Source: Paraglaciecola algarum
GTDB lineage: Bacteria > Pseudomonadota > Gammaproteobacteria > Enterobacterales > Alteromonadaceae
Assembly: GCF_021532655.1 (NCBI RefSeq)
Contig: NZ_JAKGAS010000009.1
Coordinates: 1 to 64,000, forward strand
Direction of reading: 5' to 3'
DNA length: 64,000 bases
Shown: positions 19,049 to 28,019 of the stretch, piece after piece
How the letters are laid out: every line of letters starts with the position of its first letter
Position numbering within the stretch: position 1 is the stretch's first letter
Program-made: the position numbers and the translations under genes
Notes under the pieces: generated by a model
The model's database searches: none
What the model was told of the DNA's origin: nothing
The model's input: only the letters and a program-made list of their open reading frames with translations

Positions 19049-20215
19049 ATGCTCCAGTTTTACAAGAAAGCATTCGTCATTTTTATTAGCCTGCTATTAG
19101 TGACTGCTGTTATTGGTTACATTGCTACCAATACCACTTTTCTAAACAGTAAGTTAATCCCAATTGAAAACAGTGAATTTTCTTGGCATGCCCAAACAGC
19201 CACAGATGCAGTTGATGGAGGGAAATCATCTGTCAGTATCATAGATAGTTTATTTAGTTTAAATTTTAATATGAACCTGAGTAGTTCAGTTAAGTACCCA
19301 GTGGCCATGACTGAATTAGTATTTGCAGATACAAGTGGCAAACAATCATTCGTAGACTTATCTCGGTTTACCTCTATCACCTTTCGAGCAAAGTGTGCCC
19401 CGTCAAATGTAATTACCTTTGCCTTATACACAGTTGACGAGAGTATCACCACATTTGACGATAATCGTTCTTACCGGATTTCTACTTCTTATTTTTCATG
19501 TGAACGAAATTGGCAAGAATTTGAAATTGACCTAACTCGGTTAGAAACGCCAGAGTGGTGGTACAAATGGTACAATCACGAATTGAGTAAACAAGAATAC
19601 AAATTAAATAAAACAGTACGCCTATCTTTTGGAAGTTCGATTCAATCTCCACTTGAGCAGCTTTCAAATATTCATGTTAGTGAGTTAGAATTGCATGGTC
19701 GGGACTGGATGTTTTTATACTTATTTATCGCCTTTATTACCCTTACATGGATTGCTTGCATAATTTGGGTTCACAAAGAATACACTAAAGCCTTATTGGC
19801 TGATTTAAAGCAAAAATTACAAAAAGATCGGCCTTTAGTAGCCTATCAACAACTCTCAATTGAACCTCAAAAAAACAAAGAAGCCTCGACAATTTTGCGC
19901 TACATGGCAACTGAATATGCCAATGCCGATTTACAATTAGATACTATGGTGCAAAATACAGGGATCAATAGAAATAAAATCAATGAACTGCTTAAAAGTG
20001 AGTTGGGTTACACGTTTAGTGCTTACCTAAATAAACTTAGATTAACCGAAGCGGCAAGGCTGTTATCAAGCCAAAACATGGCAAACGTATCAGAAATCGC
20101 TTATTCGGTAGGATACAAAAATGTGCCCTACTTTAACAAGTTATTCAAATTAGAATACGGTTGTAGTCCGAAAAAATTTAAGGATACCTACTTAGAAGGT
20201 AATGGCGAAGAATAA
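19049..20215 (+). CDS. Membrane-spanning AraC-family transcriptional regulator
   Basis: 388 residues. One transmembrane helix near 8-28 is followed by an extracytoplasmic beta-rich domain (about 35-220) and a second helix near 223-243. A cytoplasmic tail ends in an AraC/XylS double helix-turn-helix (about 285-385: LDTMVQNTGINRNKINELLK, VSEIAYSVGYKNVPYFNKLFK). The outer domain (VDLSRFTSITFRAKC...WQEFEIDLTRLE) resembles the beta-sandwich of the neighbouring GDSL esterase, suggesting that it reads a carbohydrate in the periplasm and signals to DNA directly. It probably controls the GH95/receptor/halogenase cluster. The sensing role is inference. Confidence 0.85.
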   Translation: MLQFYKKAFVIFISLLLVTAVIGYIATNTTFLNSKLIPIENSEFSWHAQTATDAVDGGKSSVSIIDSLFSLNFNMNLSSSVKYPVAMTELVFADTSGKQSFVDLSRFTSITFRAKCAPSNVITFALYTVDESITTFDDNRSYRISTSYFSCERNWQEFEIDLTRLETPEWWYKWYNHELSKQEYKLNKTVRLSFGSSIQSPLEQLSNIHVSELELHGRDWMFLYLFIAFITLTWIACIIWVHKEYTKALLADLKQKLQKDRPLVAYQQLSIEPQKNKEASTILRYMATEYANADLQLDTMVQNTGINRNKINELLKSELGYTFSAYLNKLRLTEAARLLSSQNMANVSEIAYSVGYKNVPYFNKLFKLEYGCSPKKFKDTYLEGNGEE

Positions 20216-20622
20216 ACGCTTGTGTATAGACAAAAAGCGGTCATAACGAGATTGCCGAACCTTACGATAACAGCGCGAATAAAACCTACCAAAAATTCTC
20301 GTCTAAAATGTCTTAAAACGGCCTAAAGCCGTCATTAGCAAAGAGGAAGTTTGAAGGCATTTTTAGGTCACTTTCATACGATAGCGGACATTTAGTTCAG
20401 ATGGTTATTGTTTGTTAAACATTGAAAATGTTCTATGGCGCTTCGGGCACATTGCGCCATAGGATTTATGAGCACTTATTACAAAGTATGAGTATTCTAA
20501 AACTATCATAAAGCTCAGTACAGACATTCAGTCTGAATGTGAACAAAGAGAGATCTAAAGTACTGTGATTGATTAATATAAGACTTAATGATTAAAATTT
20601 ACAAAAAGAATAGGTTGTATTT
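20216..20622. other. Gene-free stretch between the AraC gene and the envelope island
   Basis: About 400 bp with no credible open frame. It holds a small hairpin (ACGGC/GCCGT around 20309-20325) just past the AraC gene and some AT-rich sequence. The araC-type gene and the LTA-synthase-like gene converge here. Confidence 0.55.
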
Positions 20623-22590
20623 TTAGTTATACAAAGCAGAATACCACCCGTTTTTATACGCTAGACTGCCCCAAAGAACATGAGCTAAAGCTACTTCAGA
20701 TAAATAAACATTTTCTGCTTTTGGGGTTAATCTATTTTTATTAACATCATACTCAAAATTTAAAGCAGGTTTACTAGGCTGTAATATGGTTACTTCGTCA
20801 TCGACCATATATGCAAAGTTCTCTGCGTATTGCATCATTGCTCTGCCTGATGAGTTCGGATTTGTAAGATCTTGCCCTAACATAGGTGAATGGTTTTCTA
20901 CGCCCATTAACGATAATAATGTTGGTGCTAAATCAATCTGGCTTACAATTCGCTCATCTGACTTAGGGCCGTTTCCTGAATTTAAAATTACACCGGGTAT
21001 ATGAAAATTATTGATTGGCACTAAGTCACTGCCTGTTGCTCTAGCATCGTGATCAGCGACTATAAGGAATACGGTATCTTGCCAATATGGTTGAGTTTTC
21101 GCTTTTTCTATAAATTTTCCAAGAGCATAATCAGCATATTGAATTGCTTTATGGCGTAGCAATTCTTTATCACCGTAGCGCTGTAATTGTTCTTCGGTAT
21201 ACTTAATAGGGCTTATGACACCCTCTGGGATTTCAAAAGGGTCGTGATTACTAGAGGTAAATACAAAACTAAAAAAAGGTTTATTGCTCTTATGTAATTT
21301 AGCTAACTCTATATCAGCCTGATTAAATAAATCTTCATCACTTGCCCCCCAAGATGCGACAAATTGTGGATTTTCAATATCATTAAAATCAACGATATCA
21401 GTAAACCCATTCCCCAGAAAAAAGCTTTTCATATTGTCAAAATGACTTTCGCCACCGTAAATGAATTGGGTTTGATAGCCATTGCGTTTCAATAATGATG
21501 CAATGGTGAAGAAGTCTTTTTGTGATTTATCTAGTTTGACTACTGCCCTTGATGGGGTGGGCGTAAAACCCGTGATGACAGCTTCGATACCTCGCACTGA
21601 GCGTGTGCCAGTGGCATATAATCGATTAAAAGCCCATCCTTGTGCACTTAATTTATCTATTTCAGGTGTTATTGGAATACCGCCTAATGATGAAACATAT
21701 TGTGCGCCTAAGCTTTCTTCTAAAATGATCACAAGGTTTTTGGGTTTGCCTTGATAAGAAGGTGAACGCTTAGCTAGCGTTGGATACTGACTATTTGCAA
21801 AGCTACTTTGCGGTAGTTTTGTTTCTTGCCGTACAAGCTCAATAATACGTTCATCACTCATTTTACCGTATAGCTTGGCAGCATTTTTTTCATCACCAAA
21901 CTGATTAAGCGCATAAGCAAGGCTATAAGTTGAGTTTAATGTCAGTGAGTTTATTAATGGATCGGTTGAAAAGTACACCAAGGCCGGGTTGATTGGGCGA
22001 TGACCTACAGTACCTCTTGCACACAATAACAAAACAATAAAAAGCGTGAAGAACGAAACGACAGAGATTTTTAAATTAGTATTTGTGCCTGTACCTGCTG
22101 GAAGGAATTCTCCTAAGTACTTCCATATAAATTTACTAGCAACAATTAAGGTACTAAAAACTACGATTAACGTCAGTAAATGACCATTAACTAGCATTTT
22201 TGTTACTTCGTCTGGATAAGCTAAGTACTCGATAAATAGTCGATTAGGTCTAAACCCGTATTCCATTATGAAAGCAGGTGTTGCTAACTCAAAAAATAAT
22301 ACTGCAATAGCGGCAATGAAAAACCATATTTTTAAACAATTAAACCAAATAGATTTGAATTTAGTGGCAATTAGCCAAGGGTGAAGTAAAGCTGGTAATG
22401 CACAGAGGTAGCCGATGGAGCTTAGATCAATACGAAAACCATTTACGAAGAGCTGAATAAGACTAGAAGCTGTATCAAATCGTTGAACTTGCCACATAGC
22501 TAAACCTAACCTTGTTGCAGTTAGAAATATAATCAATGCAGCAGAAAAAATAATAAATGGTCTTAAAACACTATATACAGAAGCAAACAT
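20623..22590 (-). CDS. LTA-synthase-like membrane phosphoglycerol/phosphoethanolamine transferase
   Basis: 655 residues. Five hydrophobic helices in the first about 220 residues are followed by a periplasmic alkaline-phosphatase/sulfatase-fold domain. Metal and nucleophile motifs are present: VIILEESLGAQY, the putative catalytic Thr in YATGTRSVRGIEA near 325, SSNHDPFE and VADHDAR. Gram-negative relatives (OpgB/MdoB-like and LTA-synthase-family) move phosphoglycerol or phosphoethanolamine onto periplasmic glycans or lipids. The substrate is not determined. It forms its own unit downstream of a PmrA-box-like repeat and shares its island with eptA, dgkA and PAP2 genes, which suggests envelope charge modification. 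Confidence 0.85.
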   Translation of the reverse strand: MFASVYSVLRPFIIFSAALIIFLTATRLGLAMWQVQRFDTASSLIQLFVNGFRIDLSSIGYLCALPALLHPWLIATKFKSIWFNCLKIWFFIAAIAVLFFELATPAFIMEYGFRPNRLFIEYLAYPDEVTKMLVNGHLLTLIVVFSTLIVASKFIWKYLGEFLPAGTGTNTNLKISVVSFFTLFIVLLLCARGTVGHRPINPALVYFSTDPLINSLTLNSTYSLAYALNQFGDEKNAAKLYGKMSDERIIELVRQETKLPQSSFANSQYPTLAKRSPSYQGKPKNLVIILEESLGAQYVSSLGGIPITPEIDKLSAQGWAFNRLYATGTRSVRGIEAVITGFTPTPSRAVVKLDKSQKDFFTIASLLKRNGYQTQFIYGGESHFDNMKSFFLGNGFTDIVDFNDIENPQFVASWGASDEDLFNQADIELAKLHKSNKPFFSFVFTSSNHDPFEIPEGVISPIKYTEEQLQRYGDKELLRHKAIQYADYALGKFIEKAKTQPYWQDTVFLIVADHDARATGSDLVPINNFHIPGVILNSGNGPKSDERIVSQIDLAPTLLSLMGVENHSPMLGQDLTNPNSSGRAMMQYAENFAYMVDDEVTILQPSKPALNFEYDVNKNRLTPKAENVYLSEVALAHVLWGSLAYKNGWYSALYN

Positions 22591-22622
22591 CGTTTAAAAA
22601 TTCTCTTAAAAAAACGATGTTT
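22585..22622 (-). promoter_or_regulatory. Start-codon hairpin in the LTA-synthase-like leader
   Basis: A perfect 11-bp inverted repeat (AAACATCGTTT with AAACGATGTTT on the mRNA strand, 16-nt loop) places the ATG at 22590-22588 inside the 3' arm and the weak AAGAGA ribosome site in the loop. The mRNA could fold to hide its start codon. Confidence 0.55.
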
Positions 22623-22638
22623 ACTCTATTTTATGAAA

Positions 22639-22666
22639 CTTAAGATTTGCTTAGGTTAAACTGAAA
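22639..22666. promoter_or_regulatory. PmrA-box-like triple repeat, LTA-synthase-like gene
   Basis: Half-sites CTTAAG (22639), CTTAGG (22650) and CTGAAA (22661) repeat every 11 bp on the plus strand. On the minus strand the downstream half-site is followed after exactly 10 bp by a -10-like TAGAGT (22628-22623). This is the layout of an OmpR/PhoB-type activator site in front of the gene starting at 22590. Confidence 0.75.
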
Positions 22667-22675
22667 TATACCTAT

Positions 22676-23041
22676 TTAAATTAAAATAGCTGCCCACGTA
22701 CATACTGCGATAACTAGACTTATAAAAACTGCCGCAGAGCCTAAATCTTTAGCTAGGCCTGATAATGGGTGAATCTCCAATCCCACTCTGTCTACAATAG
22801 ATTCAATTGCAGTATTGAGTACTTCTGTAAAAAGGATGAACAAAGTCGCGATGATTAAAATGAGTTGCTCTTTAATAGTTATCTCTAAAAAAAAGGTAAT
22901 AGGGATAACAACGATTAAAAGTAAAAGCTCTTGTCTAAAAGCAGCTTCATTTTTCATTAACCAGTTAAAGGCTCTCAATGAGTTTAAGGTTGCTAAGTAA
23001 ACTCTCTTTAAACCTTTGGGTTTATTTTTATTATCAAACAT
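22676..23041 (-). CDS. dgkA: Diacylglycerol kinase DgkA
   Basis: A 121-residue inner membrane kinase with three transmembrane helices that recycles diacylglycerol to phosphatidate. The family signature is clear: MKNEAAFRQELLLL, then EVLNTAIESIVDRVGLE and HPLSGLAKDLGSAAVF, which carry the catalytic glutamates and lysine. Diacylglycerol is the by-product when EptA transfers phosphoethanolamine from phosphatidylethanolamine, so its place 3 bp downstream of eptA is functionally sensible. It is the last gene of the barrel-eptA-dgkA operon. Confidence 0.95.
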   Translation of the reverse strand: MFDNKNKPKGLKRVYLATLNSLRAFNWLMKNEAAFRQELLLLIVVIPITFFLEITIKEQLILIIATLFILFTEVLNTAIESIVDRVGLEIHPLSGLAKDLGSAAVFISLVIAVCTWAAILI

Positions 23042-23044
23042 TAA

Positions 23045-24727
23045 TTATTTGGCTCCAATAGTGGTAAGTTGGTTTGCTGATTGAGCGATAATGCTCGATA
23101 GCTTACATTGGTTTAATGGGTTGTTTTTTACTTCGTAGGTGTTTGACTTAACTGACATTTCATTGAGTAAAATATCAAATATATTGTCGTGGGAAATATT
23201 AAGTTCACTTACATTTTTTACACAGTCGGCTCTACCTTTCTGGTGTAATGAATCGGCCCAATATACAAAAGGCACATGAGTTTGTTCTTTTGGAGCAAAA
23301 GCATAGGGTAAGCCATGTAGAAAAACGCCACTTTCACCCAATGACTCGCCATGATCTGAAATATAGAGCATAGAGGTTTCAACATCATTTAGTTCACTTA
23401 AGGAACTCAATTCATCAATCACTCTAGATAACACAAAATCGGTATAAGCTATTGTATTATCGTAGGTATTTACTAATTCATCTTGGGTACAATTTTGAAT
23501 GTCGCTACGTTGGCAATCGGGAGTGAAAATACGGTTTTTATCCGGGTATCGTCTGTAATATGTTGGGCCATGAGAGCCAATCATATGAAGTACAATTAAT
23601 GTGTTTTCATGTGTTAAAGCAGTAAGTTTCTGTCTTAGTGGAGTCAGTAGTGCTTCATCAAAACAGTATTCTCCATCGCACATTGGATTATTCTTATCAG
23701 TTGCAATTTTTAGTGTTTTTACTCGGTTGCAGACACCTTTGCAGCTACCATTATTATTACTAACCCATAAAACGTCAGCACCTGCTAAGTGAATTATATC
23801 GATAGCGTTTTGTTGGGAAGCAGCGATTCGTTTGTCATAGTTTTCTTTATTTAGCCTTGAAAACATACAAGGAACTGAAACGGCTGTTGCTGTTCCACAA
23901 GAACTAACGTTAGCAAATGAAATAACATCCAATTTATCAGTATACTGATTCGTAGGTTTGTCATACCCATTAAGTGAGAAATTTTGAGCGCGAGCTGTCT
24001 CGCCTAATACCATCACTGTTACGTGTTTGTTTTGTGCAGGTTTAACAATTTCAGGTTTGGTGTCTAATACGCTAAATTTTAACGGTGGATATAAGTAGTT
24101 TTTCCTAATGTATTTAGCCGTTGAATCAATTAATGCGTAGGGTGTTAAATAACTAGCAAGATCTCGGTTATTTCTGCCGACAGATGCGTAGCTAGAATAG
24201 AATACTATCGCTATTAGCAATAATACCCCGACACTGCCACTGATTAATTTTAAACGAGCAAACAATTCACCGAAAAAGGAGCTATAGGTTAATTGCACTT
24301 TTGCGATGAATATCGACGGTAAAACACCAAAAAATAAAAAGGAGAAGATAGCTGAAAAATTGAAATACGAAAACGCTTCAGCAGAATCGGTTTCAACAGT
24401 GTTTTGAATCATGCCGTAATCAAAAACAATTCCGTAATTAAGAGTCGCGTAAAATAGTAATGATGATGACAAGACTATTAAGATTAAAAGCGGCTTAGTT
24501 ATCCATCTAAATGCAAAAAAACTTTGTACGATGATTGATAACGACAATAATAAAAATGGAACAGAAATTAAAAACAATAGGTTGTATTGATCTAAAGCAG
24601 TAATGACAGCTACCGTTTTGGTTAAAAAAGGGATATTCAAAATGAAGGTAATATATAGGCAGGTATAGATTACTAATTGATTTGTTGTGAGCATAATATT
24701 TTTGAAAAAGGGAATAACGCGGATCAC
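23045..24727 (-). CDS. eptA: Lipid A phosphoethanolamine transferase, EptA type (copy 1)
   Basis: 560 residues with five N-terminal transmembrane helices (about 1-190) and a periplasmic sulfatase-fold domain. The hallmark motifs are all present: VMVLGETARAQNFSLNGY, SCGTATAVSVPCMFSR (catalytic Thr near 275), HMIGSHGPTYYRRYP and YISDHGESLGESGVFLHG. It transfers phosphoethanolamine to lipid A, lowering negative charge and giving polymyxin tolerance in studied bacteria. It lies between the outer membrane barrel gene and dgkA with very short gaps (10 and 3 bp). A second copy is at 26433-28019. Whether it acts on lipid A or another lipid cannot be settled by sequence. Confidence 0.92.
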   Translation of the reverse strand: MIRVIPFFKNIMLTTNQLVIYTCLYITFILNIPFLTKTVAVITALDQYNLLFLISVPFLLLSLSIIVQSFFAFRWITKPLLILIVLSSSLLFYATLNYGIVFDYGMIQNTVETDSAEAFSYFNFSAIFSFLFFGVLPSIFIAKVQLTYSSFFGELFARLKLISGSVGVLLLIAIVFYSSYASVGRNNRDLASYLTPYALIDSTAKYIRKNYLYPPLKFSVLDTKPEIVKPAQNKHVTVMVLGETARAQNFSLNGYDKPTNQYTDKLDVISFANVSSCGTATAVSVPCMFSRLNKENYDKRIAASQQNAIDIIHLAGADVLWVSNNNGSCKGVCNRVKTLKIATDKNNPMCDGEYCFDEALLTPLRQKLTALTHENTLIVLHMIGSHGPTYYRRYPDKNRIFTPDCQRSDIQNCTQDELVNTYDNTIAYTDFVLSRVIDELSSLSELNDVETSMLYISDHGESLGESGVFLHGLPYAFAPKEQTHVPFVYWADSLHQKGRADCVKNVSELNISHDNIFDILLNEMSVKSNTYEVKNNPLNQCKLSSIIAQSANQLTTIGAK

Positions 24728-24737
24728 TTTTGTGGCC

Positions 24738-26342
24738 TTAAAAAGAATGTTTAGTTGTTATGCGAAATTCAATGCCATTGACATTGGCATCGGAGCTTAT
24801 AGGTTTAATAATGTCTACATGGATGACTCGCGCTTCACTTGTTTGGGTTGAATAAAATCGAGCACCAAGCCCTATTGATTTCATCCATGAGTTTTTTTCT
24901 GAGGTTACTTCGTTCTGGTTAAAAACCTTTCCCACATCAATAAACGCAGCACCACCTACTTCTAAAAGTTTGTAAATATTGATGTGCGGGTAGTACCGTG
25001 CTTCTAGGGAGAAAAGCGTACTGTGATCGCCATGTCGATATTGAAGCGGAAAACCTCGTAGCCCAGTTTCACCGCCTAATACGATGGGAGAGTCTTTAAA
25101 TTGGTTCTGACTAATTTGACTTACATTCTTAAAATAGCCGCCCCAATTGTTATTGAATTTGTGAAAGTATTCGTTGCTGATATTCAGAAGTGTTCTTGAT
25201 TCTTTGTCTGGCGAGTTGTACGTTTCACCTTCGAATGAAGCAGTGAAAAACCAAAAGGCGTTTTCATAAACATCAATACCTTTGGAAATACTCGACTGCC
25301 AAATGAGCAATGGTGACGTAGCTGAATCACCAATATCTGAGCCTAAACGGCCTGTTACGTGCCAACCTAAGTTAAAATCTTCAATATGATTAATTAGATT
25401 AACGTTGGTGAGTTTTCTATAATCTTTTTGCAGAAATTCAACGTTCAGAAATGGGTAGTTAAACTCTCTATTTTCAGGCAAATATTCAGGCGCAGTTAAA
25501 TCCGTAATATCATGATTTGAAAATTGATGTTCTTCACTGGTATAGCCAATACCAAATCTTAGTGTATTGGCAGCCGTATCTTTATGTAGCCACTGCCAGC
25601 TTGCTGAAGAAAGCTTTTGTTTATGGTTGTATCGATTAAATTCCTGACCATTTTTGTATTGAGTATCAATCTGATTAAAATTATTGAAACCAATGTTAAA
25701 GGCATTATTTGTGTCGAAGCTTACAAAGTCTTTGTCAATTGATATTGCTTCTGATGTGCCATCATCGTTGCTTGTGAAGCGAATACTTGCATTGATGTTG
25801 TTGTTTAAAAATAAAGGAAAATGTGACTTAAACTTATATCCACTTCGTTGTTCATTAGTGAATGATTCGACTTCTGCGTCAATACCTAAGCCAAGGAAGT
25901 TTTTATCTTTGATACCTAGCGCGTAATTATTTCTCCCTCCTTTTCTACTAAAATCGACAGTAGGCATTAATGACCAATTATCCCACGTTTCAACGTTTAT
26001 CTTGGGGGAATTTTTATTTGCGGTAACTCGTGCATCTTTAAAATATTTTTTGTTTCTAAGGTGTCGCTCTAACTCTTGAAGGTCTTGTTCATCAATGTCA
26101 CATTTTTTTATGAAAAAGGCAGCTTCATTTATTAACGTTTTATTTTTTGTTTTTATATGAAGAAAATTCCCCCAACGATGCAGAAAAATAGTGTCAGGAT
26201 CATCTAAATCAAAAATATCGTTAGTGGTCAGTTCAATATTTTCTGTTTGGTTACAGACTTGCTTTTGATCTTCAGCTTTAGATGTAAAGCTAATATTTAG
26301 TAATATGCTGACTATTACAGTGGGAGTAATAATTTTATACAT
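24738..26342 (-). CDS. BamA/TamA-like outer membrane surface-antigen protein
   Basis: 534 residues with a signal peptide (about 1-23). A short POTRA-like stretch follows (KCDIDEQDLQELERHLRNKK, YFKDARVTANKN near 90-115). A 16-strand-type barrel of the D15/surface-antigen family then ends in the C-terminal phenylalanine of TTKHSF. The VLGGETGLRGFPLQYRHG segment is the conserved lid-lock/strand motif (G-x-RGF) of Omp85 barrels. Length and the single POTRA-like region distinguish it from BamA itself. It is the first gene of an operon with eptA and dgkA, so it may insert or export a component altered with lipid A. That role is speculative. Confidence 0.8.
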   Translation of the reverse strand: MYKIITPTVIVSILLNISFTSKAEDQKQVCNQTENIELTTNDIFDLDDPDTIFLHRWGNFLHIKTKNKTLINEAAFFIKKCDIDEQDLQELERHLRNKKYFKDARVTANKNSPKINVETWDNWSLMPTVDFSRKGGRNNYALGIKDKNFLGLGIDAEVESFTNEQRSGYKFKSHFPLFLNNNINASIRFTSNDDGTSEAISIDKDFVSFDTNNAFNIGFNNFNQIDTQYKNGQEFNRYNHKQKLSSASWQWLHKDTAANTLRFGIGYTSEEHQFSNHDITDLTAPEYLPENREFNYPFLNVEFLQKDYRKLTNVNLINHIEDFNLGWHVTGRLGSDIGDSATSPLLIWQSSISKGIDVYENAFWFFTASFEGETYNSPDKESRTLLNISNEYFHKFNNNWGGYFKNVSQISQNQFKDSPIVLGGETGLRGFPLQYRHGDHSTLFSLEARYYPHINIYKLLEVGGAAFIDVGKVFNQNEVTSEKNSWMKSIGLGARFYSTQTSEARVIHVDIIKPISSDANVNGIEFRITTKHSF

Positions 26343-26371
26343 AAAGTCACCTCGTTCAACGTGACTTTATG
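26340..26371 (-). promoter_or_regulatory. Inverted repeat over ribosome site and start codon of the barrel gene
   Basis: CATAAAGTCAC pairs with GTGACTTTATG (11 bp perfect, 10-nt loop, mRNA strand). The last three bases are the ATG, and the strong GAGGTGA ribosome site straddles loop and stem. The predicted -10 (TAACAT) overlaps the upstream arm, so the arm may not be fully transcribed. Confidence 0.5.
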
Positions 26372-26384
26372 TTAAAAAGCTAAC

Positions 26385-26412
26385 CTTAAGATTGGCTTAG
26401 TCCAAACTGATA
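26385..26412. promoter_or_regulatory. PmrA-box-like triple repeat, barrel-eptA-dgkA operon
   Basis: Half-sites CTTAAG (26385), CTTAGT (26396) and CTGATA (26407) are spaced by exactly 11 bp. On the minus strand a -10-like TAACAT (26374-26369) follows the CTTAAG after 10 bp, in front of the gene starting at 26342. Confidence 0.75.
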
Positions 26413-26432
26413 TTTGGTCTAAATTACACTGA

Positions 26433-28019
26433 TTATTCGCTCTGGATAGGCGAAATAATTGTACTCAATACATCTAGGTCTTTTCTATAAATGGGTGATT
26501 GAAAATCAAATGCGCCTAACACAGTATGAAATACATTGAAATGTGTATGACGCTCGGCTTGTTGTAAAAGCTCTAGGTTTAATTTTTTATGGGATTGCAT
26601 CGAATCTGAAGCCCAAAACAAAAAAGGGATGTTTTTTTGATAGTCAGGGGCAAATGAATAAGGTGTTCCGTGCAAATACAGTCCTTGCTCTCCTAATGAT
26701 TCACCGTGATCTGAAATATACATCATGGCCGATGGAATGCTCTGCAAACTCTTAAGTTTGGCGATCAATGTTGCTAAGAAATGATCGGTATATAAAATCG
26801 TATTATCATAGGCATTAATGAGTTCTTGTGAAGTGCATTTACTGATTTCCTCTTCTCGACAAACGGGCTTAAATTGATTGAAACCTGCTGTATATCTAGA
26901 GTAGTAACTAGGGCCGTGGCTCCCTTTAGTATGCAAAATAATCAATATTTTTTGTTTTGTCGATGACTCAATGGTTTCAATTAAGTTTGTTAATAGAACT
27001 TCATCCAATTTACATCCTTCACCCTGACAACTTGAACGTAAATCACTACCTTTAACATAGCTGCTCACATCAATTGCTGGCTCTCCCCAATTGTTTGTTC
27101 TCCATACAACATCAGCCCCCTGCCTAGCTAAATAGGTTGGTAATGCTTCAAAATTAGTGACGTTTTCAGTGTGCGACAACATGCAAGCTAAGGAGCCTGT
27201 TGTGTACGTAGTGCATGACTTGGTGTTTTTAAACGCAAGCAAATTAGGCGTTTGTTGCAATTTAGGGTTTGTTTCTCTGTGGTAACCATACAATGAAAAG
27301 TTGTTTGAACGAGCTGTTTCTCCTATCACTAATACAAATACCATCTTTTTAGTATGACTAAATTGACCATCAGGTAAGCGCATTTGTCCGTCAGTTGAGT
27401 TATTCAGCGAAGCGTAATAGCGATTGGTGTTAATGATGTACGACCAAGGCAATATTTTCCCCCCAAGCAAGCTTGCGTATTTGTCTATCCATAACCAGCT
27501 TGAGGCGTTTATATAGAGGATTACGATTGAAATTGTTAATCCAATAACTCCATTTATGGCGACCTTCACTCTATCTACTCGGCTTATTTTGAGTTTTATA
27601 TAAAAATAAGCCGGAATTAAACCGATAAATCCGATAAGTAATAAAAGGTTAAAGGTAATAAGTTCAGATGATTCAGAGTACTCAGTGTTGAATATATTAC
27701 CCATCATGGTTCTGTCTAAAACGACTTGGTAATTTGCCATATAGTAAATTGCTACAGCATTAATTATCGTGGTCACACTAAGAAATAGTTTAAGTAAGGT
27801 AGGTGAAATTAACGTAACAATAGAAGCGAATGTAAAAGTAAAGGCGATAAGAAACACAGATAACAATATGACAACGCCACTGGCGCTAAATACATCTGTG
27901 TTTTCCACAACAAAAGAAAATAAAACGAGATTGAAAAAAATTGTATTTATTATGCTGGTTATTAGCACATAATTACTGGCTTTCATCATTGAGAATAATG
28001 ACTTGAATTTTAATATCAT
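26433..28019 (-). CDS. eptA: EptA-type phosphoethanolamine transferase (copy 2)
   Basis: 528 residues with five N-terminal membrane helices and a periplasmic transferase domain. Shared motifs are VLVIGETARSNNFSLYGYH, HTKGSHGPSYYSRYT and YISDHGESLGEQGLYLHG. The active-site loop differs from copy 1: SCTTYTTGSLACMLSH replaces SCGTATAVSVPCMFS, although the aligned threonines and the two cysteines are kept. The gene overlaps the PAP2 gene upstream by 4 bp (ATGA), so the two are translationally coupled. Divergence between the copies suggests different acceptors, for example lipid A versus another envelope lipid or glycan; this is inference. Confidence 0.88.
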   Translation of the reverse strand: MILKFKSLFSMMKASNYVLITSIINTIFFNLVLFSFVVENTDVFSASGVVILLSVFLIAFTFTFASIVTLISPTLLKLFLSVTTIINAVAIYYMANYQVVLDRTMMGNIFNTEYSESSELITFNLLLLIGFIGLIPAYFYIKLKISRVDRVKVAINGVIGLTISIVILYINASSWLWIDKYASLLGGKILPWSYIINTNRYYASLNNSTDGQMRLPDGQFSHTKKMVFVLVIGETARSNNFSLYGYHRETNPKLQQTPNLLAFKNTKSCTTYTTGSLACMLSHTENVTNFEALPTYLARQGADVVWRTNNWGEPAIDVSSYVKGSDLRSSCQGEGCKLDEVLLTNLIETIESSTKQKILIILHTKGSHGPSYYSRYTAGFNQFKPVCREEEISKCTSQELINAYDNTILYTDHFLATLIAKLKSLQSIPSAMMYISDHGESLGEQGLYLHGTPYSFAPDYQKNIPFLFWASDSMQSHKKLNLELLQQAERHTHFNVFHTVLGAFDFQSPIYRKDLDVLSTIISPIQSE

